Positions 47,522 through 58,987 of a stretch of DNA of 64,000 nucleotides are shown here, in pieces. The stretch comes from Manihot esculenta (Eukaryota > Streptophyta > Magnoliopsida > Malpighiales > Euphorbiaceae): contig NC_035161.2 of the NCBI RefSeq assembly GCF_001659605.2, positions 4,234,265 through 4,298,264 on the forward strand, written 5' to 3'. The notes under the pieces are model-generated. The model was not told where the DNA came from. It ran no database searches and worked only from the letters and a program-made list of their open reading frames with translations. The translations under genes were made by a program, and so were the position numbers. How positions within the stretch are numbered: the stretch's first letter is position 1; the number at the start of each line of letters is the position of its first letter.

Positions 47522-47826
47522 CTAAAAATCCTGCAACCCTTAAATTAGTATCTACAGGCTAAAAGGAATTAGTTTATTGTCTTTACACTATAACAATCTA
47601 ACAATTCAAATACTAATTAAAGACCAAAACTCATAATCCAAGAATGCGACTGGGAAAGTAATTGCTAATATCAATATTTCAGTGTAAAAATATCAAATTT
47701 TCAACTGAAAAAAAAATACAATATAACTAATCAGATTTTTTGGGGGAATTTCTTTGTATTATTATTTAATTTTTTTTCTTTAATTGTTGCTGATTTTTAT
47801 TTGCTTAACCGATTTTTTTATTAGTG

Positions 47827-48234
47827 AAATTTATTATTTAGTTTCTGAATATGTTGTTATTAATAAGTAAGTCTTTAGTTTTGAAAAATCTATTAAAATA
47901 TTCTTATTTTTTTCTTTAAATAGAAAGAGGATGGACTATTTTATTTACGAAAAAAAATAAAGACGTTTTAATAGATTTGATAAAAAATAAAAATATTTTA
48001 ATAGATTTTTAAAAATATAGGGACTGACTTGTTAATAATGGTAATATCCGGGTATTAAGATTTATTTGAGAGCAAAATTAGATTTGAATTTTTTTTTTTC
48101 ATCTATTTTTTAAAAATAAATTAGCGGAATGACTATTTTATTAATAAAAAAATAAAAATATTTTAATAGATTTTTAAAAATATAAGAAATGATTTATTAA
48201 TAATAGCAATATTTAGAAATTAAATAATAAATTT
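47827..48234. repeat. Inverted-repeat element related to 590-1425
   Basis: The left end aaatttattatttagtttctgaat and the reverse complement of the right end agree over about 85 bp, through 'ctattaaaatatt.tta'. A second, shorter pair of the same motif is nested inside (about 47995-48060). No target duplication could be seen and there is no coding capacity. Confidence 0.6.
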
Positions 48235-49494
48235 TCATTTATATTAATAAAATTATATTTAAATAGTTAATAAATTATTTTTCAAATTATTTTTGAATTG
48301 GATTATGATTTGATATAATTTCATTCTAGTTGCAACTCAATTTTTAACAAATAATCAAAACCAAATTAGAATGCTAAATTAATAGTTGAGTTTTTGGATA
48401 CAGTTTTTTTTTTTTTTTAAATTTTGAAATTTGAGTACAATTTCAATTTGGTTGATATGGTAAAATCTTTTTGATTAGTTCAGGAATATGCGCACCCTTG
48501 AAAAGGAATCCATACCAACCATCTCCAAGGGATTTTTATGCAATTTTATTAAAAGATAATAAAATTTTTATATTTTAAAAGATAAAGAATTTTATGATAA
48601 TAAGTGAGAAATAAATTACTCAAATATAATAATTGTTATAAAATTAATTTAAATTTTAAAATATTTTATGGTTGTTAAAAATTTTATGGTTATTAAATAT
48701 TTATGAAAAATTATAAAATAAATCTTTAAAAACAGTGTTCAACACGACTCAGATTATAATTTTTAACTGGATCATTCACTTCATCCCTATTTGTCAACAT
48801 TGAAGACCTAACGAACAACAAATTAAAATAAAAATAAAAGTTAATTTATTCATCCATAATAAAAAAGTTTGAGAAGATCGGTCGCTTCAAAAAATACCTA
48901 CATTTTCGTGCTCTAAAATAAAAAATATGAAAGATACAATTAGAATTTAAGAAAACTCAAGTAAAGACTAATAGGAATGAAATGATAAATCAAACCCTAA
49001 AGCACAAGAAAATTATTTTCCCTTATTCCTCTTTCTTCCTTTTCTCTCTTCTCGCTTAGAGAAAATTCCCTCTTATTTTTTCCTTTCTCTCTTCTTCTTA
49101 CTTTGGCATGGCATTCCACTCCTTATTAAAGTAATTTTTTTTAATCCAGGAAAAAGTAAGATTTGTTAATTACTACATGTGGATAGTAAGAATAACGTTT
49201 TCCGTTTTCCCCTATGCTATTCAGCCAATTGCTTAATGATGGAGTCATCATAATGTGGTGAGCTACACAATGAAATGCAATACAACCAATCATATAATGA
49301 ATAATATAATATAAAAGAAAATATAAAAAATATTTTATTGATTTTTTATTTTAAAATTTATAATTAATTTATATTAAAATAATATTTATAATATTATATT
49401 ATTAATAAATACTAAAAAATATTAATTTAATATAAATTAAAATTAAAATTTTAAATTAAAATATTTTAATTTAGGACGATGAAATATGTATGAA

Positions 49495-50075
49495 AAATTT
49501 ATTATTTAATCTTTGATTATTATTGTTATTAATAAATTAATTTTTTTATTTTTTAAAATTTATTAAAATATGTTTATTCTTTCTAATAAGAGAAAAAATT
49601 TTTAAAATTTTATTTTGCTCTCAAATAAAATTTCTTATTTAGTTCTTAATATTATTATTATTAATAAATTAATTTTTATATTTTAAAAATTTATTAAAAT
49701 ATTTTTATTTTTTTTTAAAACGTATTTATTATTTTTTTTATCAACGAAACGACCTATTTTCTTTAAAAAAATATAAAAAAATAATGATGAAAAAAAGAAA
49801 AAAAAAAGAAAATAAACGATAAAAAAATATCATTTTCCTTATTAAAAAGAATAAAAAAAAATTAAATAAGAAAAAGAATCAAAGAGGAACAGAAAAAGGA
49901 AGAATGAATGAATGAGAAGAAAAAAGAAAATGTAGAAAATAAAGGAGATAATTTAATTTTTTTATTATATTTTTAACAGAAAAAAAATAAAAATATTATT
50001 TTATTGATAAAAGAATAAATTTTTAAAATTATAAAAATTGATTCATTAATAATAATAATATTTAAAATTAAATTT
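49495..50075. repeat. Second inverted-repeat element of the same family
   Basis: Begins aaatttattatttaatctttga and ends with the complementary motif near 50075; internal blocks 'ttattaataaattaattttt..attttttaaaattta' recur two or three times. Very AT-rich, so boundaries are approximate. Confidence 0.5.
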
Positions 50076-52707
50076 CAAATCGTCCGGTAAATACTTACCA
50101 ACAGCGAGTAGTCAATAGGAAACAGTGAGGCACGCGACCCTATGAACGGAGGAGGAGTGTCGTTTTGTGAGGCAAAGCGTTATCTATCAGATTTCGCGTC
50201 GGCGATCTTCACGGGTTTACTTACTATGGCGTCACGCTTCTCCTTTTTCACTTTCCTCCCAAGTCATTTTCCACTTTTGACCGACAATGAAACTACGTCG
50301 TTATCAATTCATAGAGGCTAATAAATTTAAAAAGACAATAATTTTATAATTTTTTATATTTATAATTTAAATTTTTAATTTTAAATAAAAAATATAAAAT
50401 ATAAAATTATTCTAATTATAATAAATTTTTTAAATTAATTTTAATTATATTTAAATTAATTTATACGATATACTATATATTATTATCTTTATCATATAAA
50501 CAATTTAATTAATTGATATTAAATTTTAATTAATATTTTAAACAAGCCTAGCTTTTGTTGTCTTTTCTTAGGACTTGAATTGGATGTACATTTAATTCTT
50601 GAGGGTTAAATTTCAATATTGGTAAAAGTTTGTCCTACCAACTACAAAATAAAATAAAAAAAGAAAAGAATTTATGCAGAATTTTGCAAGTATAAAAGAG
50701 GGTAATTGCCATTTCCATATGAATATCACTTGAACACTTGTACCCATTTGATAACAAATGAAGTTACGTATCACCCATAATTTTCCTAATTTGTTTATTT
50801 ATTGTTTGAATTTATTAATGGGTTTTTGAGATCTTTTCAATAGATTGATTTGAGGCCAAATATTCTTATAACTAACATTTCAATTTGCAATTTATCATTA
50901 AAACAATTGCATTAATTTATACCAAATTCTCAATTCAATTGATTGATTATATCTCTCTAAGATATAAATTCTCCACTAAAATTATTTAATTTAAAAATTT
51001 ATAGTTTAATTTATATTAAAATGATATTTTACACTGCTATATCATTAAAAAATAATAATAATATTTAAAAAAATATTGACGTGATATGCTGCTTTAATAC
51101 TAATTGAAATATAAATCATCACATAAAAAAATAATATCACATGATTTTTTTTATTTTTCTTAAAAATATTTTTAAAAAGTATTAATAATTATATTTTATT
51201 TATTATTTTAATATTTTTTTACTGCATTTAAAATCTTTTAATTTTACTGTTTAATATATATATAATATTATAAAATATTATTTTGATACTGCGGATCGTG
51301 AAATTAAGTTATGGAGAAAGAGATAGGTTCAAAACTAATTAGAGTCCACTAAACAAACTGATCATCAATATATTATCCAATCCGCGATTAAAGCATGCTG
51401 AATTGATTGAGGGTCCGAATCTACTAGAAAAGAGCCTGGCTGGTTTGATGTGACGAAGTATAAGAGAGTAAATCCAATTAAATCGCGATTCTATTAGTAC
51501 GGATGCCGAAAAAAAATTAAATGGCCATCTGATAAAAATAAATAAATAAATATCATTGTACTTACAGTTTTTATGATTTTACATGACAGAAACAAGTGTT
51601 ACTGTAATAATATAGCAATTATATATCATTAAAAAATAAAAATAAAAAATAAAAAAGGGAAGTGTAACGTTTCTTAACTAAAATTTTTCTATACATATGG
51701 AAATTGTACGTTTTCATAAATCTCAGAATATCATATAAGGTCAATTTTTTTTCTAAATATTTTTCCTATAATAAACTATATGTAAAAAGAGTGAGATCGA
51801 ATCAAAAATGTCAAAAGAGTGAAACAGAGATTAGGTGGGGCATCCCCAATTTCCCATTCTCCGTTTGTCCTGTGAGCTGGTGGTGAGGATTGTGGGCCCT
51901 CTCCCTCTTTCTTCACTTGCCCTTTAAATGCTACTCCTATTTCCTTTCTGCTCGACGTTGAAAATGTGCAAATACTATAAAATTATCCATGATTATTAGC
52001 TTTCTTTCATTCTTTCCTTCTTTTTAAATTATTCTATGGAAGTTTATATTTAACAAATATATAATTATTATTTGAAATAAATGTATTTAATAACTGTCGG
52101 ACTCATTCACGCAAAAGAAAGATCGAATTCAAAAATATTCTATAAAATCCGAGCATTGAAAACTCATCTCGTTTGTCTGACCCGATATTTTCGATTCCAG
52201 CCTAGATATAAGGACCAAGGCGGGTCGCTCACAAGCCCAAGACCTGTAAAGAAGAGTTTAGTTCGATGACGTGACGCAAGGAAGTACAGCAAGTCTAGTC
52301 ATTTTACAACTCTATCCGTATAAGCGACAAAAAAATTAAATGGTCGATTGACGTAGAGAGGGGTCTGACGCTTATATATATACGAATATGAATGACATGT
52401 ACAAGTGGCATTATAACAGGAAGGTCGTTGGATATCGCTAGTAGACAAATAAAAAGAAATAAAAGGAAATGATATTCTTATTCTCTATCTAAACTCAAAT
52501 AACTACAGTAAATCTCATTATTTTGAATCTATTATTTTAGATCCCATAGTATCAATATTAAAAAATACGATATAAAATTTATTAATTAAAAAATTATTAT
52601 TTAATCTAAACTAATTATTTAATTCTTTTTTATTTAAAGACACTAAATATATAGTTTTTATTTTTTTTCTAAATTTATTTATATTATAATATTTTTAAAT
52701 TATTTAT

Positions 52708-53274
52708 TTGAAGTATGTTGGGTGGAAGCCGCCAGAAACAGGCTAGGTGGTAGTGAATTTCGATGGTAGTGCATTGTTGTCAGCAGGAAGGGCAAGTTGT
52801 GCAGGTTGTTTTCGAAACAATGAAAATAGATGGCTTTTGGGCTTTCAACGATTTTTGGGCAATTGTAGAGCAATGGAAGCTGAGCTATGAGGAATATATT
52901 ATGCTTTAGTATTAGCATGGTATTCAGGGTGGAAGAAGATTGAAGTTCAAACGGATTCTCAACTCGCGTTAGATTTATTTGCAGGTAGAGGTGCAGGAGT
53001 TTTTAGAGTTGCTAATTTGGTGAGGAATTGCCGTGATCTTATCAATAGAAGCTGGGAAGTCAAGATGGTAAAAATTTATAGGGAAGCAAATGCGGTAGCG
53101 GATCGTTTGACTAGTTTAAACATTGGTGATAATTTTAATTTGAAAATTCATCAATGGCCTCCTGTTACTATTAAATTTTTACTGAATGCTGATAGGTTGG
53201 GGCTTTCATAGTTTAGATTAATAAAATAAGAGCTCTATTCCTTTTTTTTTTTTTTTTTAAAATGTCAATCTTTC
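52708..53274 (+). pseudogene. LINE 3'-end fragment with RNase H domain, between 40-bp direct repeats
   Basis: Plus-strand translation gives an RVT_3-type RNase H: V-N-F-D-G-S-A (about 52753), then C-R-A-M-E-A-E-L (about 52862), a stop, V-Q-T-D-S-Q-L-A-L (about 52947), and the terminal Y-R-E-A-N-A-V-A-D-R-L (about 53079-53111), with a stop at 53209. D..E..D..D positions are retained but there is an in-frame stop after E-A-E-L. This is the C-terminal RNase H found in plant L1-type LINEs and related genes. The insert ends in a T-run and is flanked by identical 40-bp sequences (52668-52707 and 53275-53314), best read as a very long target duplication of a 5'-truncated LINE. Confidence 0.75.
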
Positions 53275-53314
53275 TCTAAATTTATTTATATTATAATATT
53301 TTTAAATTATTTAT

Positions 53315-53892
53315 ACAAAATAGATTAAAATAATAGATAGATAAAGTATTGATGAAATAATAAACAATTTCAAATATATGTTAATTTTATATCCACTTTT
53401 AAAATATTTAATTAAATCTAAATGAATAAACTTAGCTATTTAAAAAATGTCAATAGAAAATTCTGTAGAGAATATCCTTTCGTAACACGCAGTTTTTTTT
53501 TTTCTCTCTTTCTTTTGTAGTATCGCTAAAAGACTTTTTAGTTGGATTTCTTTACCCTTCTAGAGAAAATTTAAATATAAATTATTGCATAAATTGTTGA
53601 ACTTTATGTTAATATTTATTGTCTAATTTCAGTTAACATTTATACTAATTTTTTCGTTAAGGTAGTTTTATTGATGTTAATTTCATTACATAACATAAAC
53701 ATTTTAAACGTTGTTTTGTTCTATAAGCTTGAAAAAGCAGTAGCATCTATGCAGTAGCTGGAAAATCGAATAAAATTTGCAAATTGTTTTTTTTTGTTTA
53801 TTTTTAAATAATAAATAAATATTTGTTTAATTAAAGCTTGGTTTAATTAACGGGCAATAGGCTAAATGCTAGTTTCTATATTCCAACTATGG
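53315..53892. other. AT-rich spacer, no gene seen
   Basis: No credible reading frame, RNA gene or named repeat was seen between the LINE fragment and the hAT MITE. Confidence 0.5.
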
Positions 53893-53900
53893 AATAGTGG

Positions 53901-54346
53901 GTTGGGGTGACCGGTATTCGGTTTAAATCGAAAAAAATCGATCAAATCGAATCGATTTGAAAATTTGGTTCGATTTTTTATATATTTCGGTTCGGTTTTT
54001 AATTTTAAAAATTTTAATTATTTCGATTCGGTTCGATTTTGATCAGAAAAAACTAAAAAAATCGAACCGAACCAATTAGTGATAATAATATATTTTTTCA
54101 ATCATATAGAGAAATTAAATCTTAAAATATTTTAATTAAATTTTAAAATATTAAAAATAAAGTGTAAAAAATAAAAATATTATTAAAAATTGAAATTGAT
54201 CAAACCGAACCGAATCAAACCGGTTCGGTTTGATTCGGTTTCTGACCAAAATCGATTCGGTTCGATTTTTATAAACACTAAAATTTTAATTTTTGATTTA
54301 TTCGATTCAATTCGATTTTAAACTGAACCGACCGAATGCTCACCCT
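53901..54346. mobile_element. hAT-type MITE with TTCGGTTCGG repeats and 8-bp TSD
   Basis: Ends are inverted (…gggtgaccggtattcggtt / …accgaatgctcaccct) and the flanks share the exact 8-bp repeat aatagtgg (53893-53900 and 54347-54354), the TSD length of hAT elements. The interior is rich in ttcggttcgattt and its complement and can fold back on itself. It resembles the widespread plant foldback family with termini 'gggtgagcattcggt'. Non-coding. Confidence 0.8.
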
Positions 54347-54354
54347 AATAGTGG

Positions 54355-55136
54355 AATATTGATCTGGCATGTAATGGTATTTAATTTAAATTAAAAAAAT
54401 TAATTAAATTGGTTTAATTATTCATAAATTTTTTAAAATATTATAAATATTTATTTTTTTATAATATAAAAATTAAATAATAAATCTTGTTTTAGGCAAG
54501 AATTTAGCTAATTTACATGAAAACAAATTGCAGAATGTCCACGCGCGACAAAGGGGGTGTTGTAAAAACAGCGAAAAGGATTTATCTGGTCAGTGATCGT
54601 AGTTAAAGGTTTAAAAGCCCTAAAAAAAGGACAAAGCCAAAATCACCGCTTTTCAACGGCAAAGAGTGTGAAAGCTAAAAGCTTTCGGCTCTGCCATTTC
54701 ATATAATTTTCTTTTATTACAGTTTTGACCCTTTTCCCTTCAAACTGTAACCACCTAATCTTTCACATGTAAGCATAGCTTACAGTGGCTTATTATCATC
54801 TTCTTGTTTTTGATGATGATGAAAATGCAGAGTGTTTTTGTGTAGTTGGAAATCAACCAAGCTCTGTAAGCTTTGCTGAGTAATCCTCAACTACCATTCT
54901 GTCTCTCTCCTTTGGCTTTTGTTCACTCTGTAGAACAGAAGTTGAAAGCTCATCTTTTTCTAATTTCTCTTTCAAGAATAGAGCAGACACAGAGCAGGAA
55001 ATGTGGAAGCTTTGTTTACAGAACAAACTTCTCTTACAATCCCACTAATCATAACTTTACATTTAATCATTTTCTTCTCTCTTTTTCTTGATTGGAAGAG
55101 GTACCAAGTTGATTAGAGAGACTGTGTGTGTGTATA
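54355..55136 (+). promoter_or_regulatory. Upstream region and 5' UTR of the formin gene
   Basis: AT-rich up to about 54520, then less so. CT-rich blocks (54890-54960, 55065-55090) and a short GT repeat (gtgtgtgtgtat, about 55124-55134) directly precede the ATG and look like a 5' UTR. No unambiguous TATA box was fixed. A small frame at 54873-55091 is not called. Confidence 0.4.
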
Positions 55137-58100
55137 ATGGCTACCTTCACTAGTATTCTCCTTCTTGTCTCCTTCATTTACACCTTGGCGGCCACCACCA
55201 CCTCCTCCTCTCTTCACCGTCATCTCCTTCATCAACCCTTTTTGCCTCCTGCTTCCACTGTCCCTCCAAGCCAACCTCCTTCTCTTTCTCCCCAACCTCT
55301 TCTGCCTCATTCTAAACCAAAATATCCTTTCTCCACCACTCCCAACATCCCACAAAATCCTTTCTTTCCTTCCTTTCCCTCACCTCCTCCTCCTTCCGTT
55401 TCTACTCCAACCACTTTTCCGGCCAACATTTCCTCCCTCTTCTTTCCTCATCCACCTTCCCCCACCTCCCACCGCCACCTTATCATCGCCATCTCTATTT
55501 CCCTCTCTCTCCTCCTTGTTGCCATCCTTGCAGCTCTTTTTGCTTTCTTTCTCTATTCCCGTCGCCAGCACCACCACTACGCCACCACTTCCGATAAAAC
55601 TTTACGATCCGACAGCCTTCGTCTTTTCCCACCAAACAGTATCCCTTCCGACGGCTCTCCTAAGCCCCCCAAACTTCTACGTCGGCCAGAAGTTCCCAAC
55701 ACCAGCTCAGAGTTCTTGTACCTTGGTACCTTAGTAAACTCACGAAGTGGAATCGATGATCATCAGAATGTTGCGAATTCGAGCAATGCTGGAATCAAGA
55801 TTGGCTTATCATCCTCTCCTTATCAAAAACTTGATTCTCCAGAGCTCAACCCACTTCCTCCATTACCCAGACATAGCTATACGCCGACTTATAGAAGCGG
55901 AGAAGTTCCGTTTCGGCCATGCAAGGATGATGAAGCTGTTACAGATACAGAAGAAGAGTTGTTCTTTTCGCCGAGAGGATCATCTGGGGGAAAAGAGACG
56001 ATTCAAGAGAGTCCAGTACGTGTAGGATCGAGTTCTAGACGAGAGCTTCAAGGAAGGAATTTTGGGTCTAGAAGTTTTAATTCCAGAACTGCTTCATATC
56101 CATATTCAAATTCTTGTTCTCCAACAAATTCTATCCCCAATAGTTCCTCTCCATTGTCGAATTTGAGTCCTATAAGCACAAAATCTAAATCACCGGAGAC
56201 TATTATCAGCTTCCCTGCTCCAATTCAGTCGATAAAGCGATCAACATTATCCAGTTCTTTGTCTTCTTCACCAACCTTTTCAGGGAGAGATTCAGGGAAT
56301 ACCCAGAACTCTCCGGAGCGAAATTCAGTTTCTTTTGGCCAGAATAACCTTTCCCCGACGAGAATCGAGAGTACCTCTCAGCAATTTGCACCCACAAAAC
56401 TGACGCCTCCTCCTCCACCGCCTCCTCCTTCACGGTTTTGGGAGATTCCTGTGGGGGTGAGACCGGCTCAGGGTGTGAGCTCAGGGGGTTCTGGGCCTCC
56501 GGTGCTTGTTACTGCTTCAAGGCCCGTTTTTGTTGAGAGTGCAATGCCAATTTTAGCTAATGAGCAATTAAGCGTAGAGAGGAGTGAGGAGACCATGAAG
56601 CCCAAGTTGAAGCCTTTACATTGGGACAAAGTTAGAGCGAGCTCTGATAGAGCTATGGTGTGGGATCAGATCAGTTCCAGTTCTTTTCAGTGAGATTCTA
56701 ACGCCAATCTTTTAGCTTTTCATGTTTTGACATGGATTTTCCTTCTGCTTTGTTCCATTTGATTGATTTCTATATGATTTTTAAGTTTGTAGAATGTGGG
56801 TTTGATTGCAGATTGAATGAGGAAATGATTGAGACACTGTTTACTGTGAATAATTCAAATTTGAATGTGAAAGACAATAATGCTCGGCGACAGTCTCTGC
56901 CATTACAGAACCAGGAGAATCGTGTTCTTGATCCCAAGAAGTCTCAGAACATTGCAATATTGTTGAGGGCGTTAAATGTGACCTCTGCCGAAGTATGCGA
57001 GGCCCTTTTGGAAGGTAATGGCTTACTACCTCTATATGAGATCATTTAAAACATTTTCCATCAACACTGAAAGATGAATCACTCTGCTTACTGCCCTTGT
57101 TTTGGATTTTCTATAAAGCTACAAGATGATACATCTTCTTCACCAGTCCACTCATAACTCGGGCCATTGTTAAAAATTTTTAATGCATCTCTGATCTGAC
57201 AGGAAACTCGGATACATTAGGAACAGAGCTTCTGGAGAGTTTATTAAAGATGGCACCAACTAAAGAAGAAGAGCGCAAACTAAAGGAGTTCAAGGATGAG
57301 TCACCATTTAAGCTTGGTCCTGCAGAGAAATTTCTCAAAGCGGTGCTCGATATTCCTTTTGCATTTAAGAGGATTGATGCTATGCTTTATATTGCTAATT
57401 TTGATTCAGAAGTTGAATACCTCAAAAGATCCTTTGAAACTTTGGAGGTAAATCTTAATTTGCTTATAACTTTTATTTGTTTCTGTGCTTTATAATCTTT
57501 AAGCTGCTGATCTCATTTGTTCCTTTTTCCTCAGGCAGCTTGCGAAGAATTGAGAAACAGCAAAATGTTCTTGAAGCTTTTAGAAGCAGTACTGAAAACT
57601 GGGAACCGCATGAATGTTGGCACTAATCGTGGCGATGCTCATGCTTTCAAGCTTGACACACTCCTTAAGCTGGTTGATGTTAAGGGGACAGATGGAAAGA
57701 CTACTCTCTTGCATTTTGTTGTACAGGAAATCATCAGATCTGAAGGTTCCCGTGTTTCTGGTATAAATCATAATCAAATGGCAGAGAAAACTCAACAATC
57801 CACATTCCAGGATGATGTTCAATTTCAGAAGCTTGGCCTGCGAGTTGTTTCGGGTTTGAGCGGAGAGCTCACCAACGTGAAGAAAGCTGCAGCAATGGAT
57901 TCAGATGTGCTTAGCAATGAAGTTGCAAAACTGAGCATCGGAATTACAAAAGTCGGCGAAGTTCTTAAACTAAATGAGGATATTTCATTGAAGGAGAGTA
58001 CCAGGAAGTTCCCGGAATCAATGACCAGATTCCTGAAGAAGGCAGAGGAAGAAATTGTCAGGGTTCAAGCACAAGAGAAACTTGCTCTCTCACTGGTGAA

Positions 58101-58359
58101 GGAAATAACCGAGTATTTCCATGGGAACTCGTCTAAAGAAGAAGCTCATCCATTCCGGATATTTATGGTGGTAAGGGATTTTCTTTCCATTCTTGATCAT
58201 GTATGCAAAGAAGTTGGAAAGATCAATGAGAGAACTATATGCAGTTCAGTCCGGCCAATGCCGGGAAACTCAAACCTTCCGCCAGTTTTTCCAGGATTCA
58301 CTGGAAGACAACATTATGGTACACTGGATGATGAAACTTTATCCTTGTCCCAATATTGA
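55137..58359 (+). CDS. FH1: Class I formin, FH1-like (4 exons)
   Basis: Exons 55137-56689, 56812-57014, 57203-57447 and 57535-58359 keep phase throughout and encode about 941 aa. Order: signal peptide (residues 1 to about 22), proline/serine-rich extracellular part, one transmembrane helix (about 115-139) followed by Arg-Arg, a long serine-rich cytosolic linker with the [11 protein letters not shown] motif, a short FH1 segment (eight prolines at 424-431), and an FH2 domain (about 487-905) with [29 protein letters not shown] and R-I-F-M-V-V-R-D-F. Class I plant formins sit in the plasma membrane, contact the cell wall and nucleate actin filaments. The overall sequence agrees best with Arabidopsis FH1 (from memory). 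The ATG at 55137 gives the signal peptide directly. Confidence 0.95.
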
Positions 58360-58987
58360 TCTCCATCATGAGAGAGACTGCAATTCTGCTGAATCCCTCA
58401 CTGAGATGCCTGTCAGACAATCAGTGGCACATTCAAAAGAGGATCTGAGTTAGAGCTTTCTTGATATGGAGTCTTTGGGTTAATGGATTGGCCTTTTTTC
58501 TACAAGATCTTGGTTCTGTTTATTTTGTGTAATATACCAAAAAAATTACGTCAGGATGTAATAAAGTACTAATGCTAGAATAGCTGAATCTTTCTTTGTA
58601 AATTTGTTGGAAGCTGAATTGGAAGTCTTATTGTTCCTCTGATGTAAATCGTTTAGAAGCTGAATTGAAGTCATTTTGTTAATGTCATTACTGCAAACTT
58701 GAAATCAACTCAAGAATATGCAACTTCGCTATTTTTTCTGCATGCTAATGGAGATAGTTCACTGGAGTATTTGACATTTTCAAGTGCAAACGCCCCAAAA
58801 TGGCCATGGAAATTGCATTATTCCTATAAGAAAATGTAACTAGGTGGTCAATTTTATTTTTATTAAAAAATTAAGCATGGTTTTACAGGAGAAACATGAT
58901 TGAAAAGTGCTTTTATTTTAACCCAAGAGCTAAACATGTCATTTGCACTTCAAGTGTTGAAGCAACTGGGTGAGGATGGATGCAGTT
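58360..58987. terminator. Convergent 3' UTRs of the formin and thioesterase genes
   Basis: The stop codons of the two genes are 628 bp apart and face each other. AATAAA at 58560-58565 is a likely polyadenylation signal for the formin. For the minus-strand gene, tttattttta around 58852-58862 offers AATAAA-like signals. No further gene fits in this gap; the frame at 58193-58453 overlaps the formin exon and is a shadow. Confidence 0.5.

Larger units (their letters stand above)
47527..52667. other. AT-rich intergenic DNA with repeats, no gene called
   Basis: Mostly AT-rich sequence without credible reading frames. It contains two inverted-repeat elements (47827-48234, 49495-50075), a CT-rich patch (about 49015-49100), a GC-richer island (50090-50320), and two further GC-richer patches (51300-51520 and 52090-52450) that look like remnants of unknown repeats. 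Short frames at 51704-51886 and 52081-52269 have no recognisable homology. Confidence 0.5.

Noticed and set aside
55165..55734. 189-aa plus-strand frame overlapping the formin first exon
   Set aside because: Out-of-frame shadow of the Pro/Ser-rich formin coding sequence.
57580..57822. Minus-strand frame inside formin exon 4
   Set aside because: Antisense shadow of the conserved FH2 coding region.
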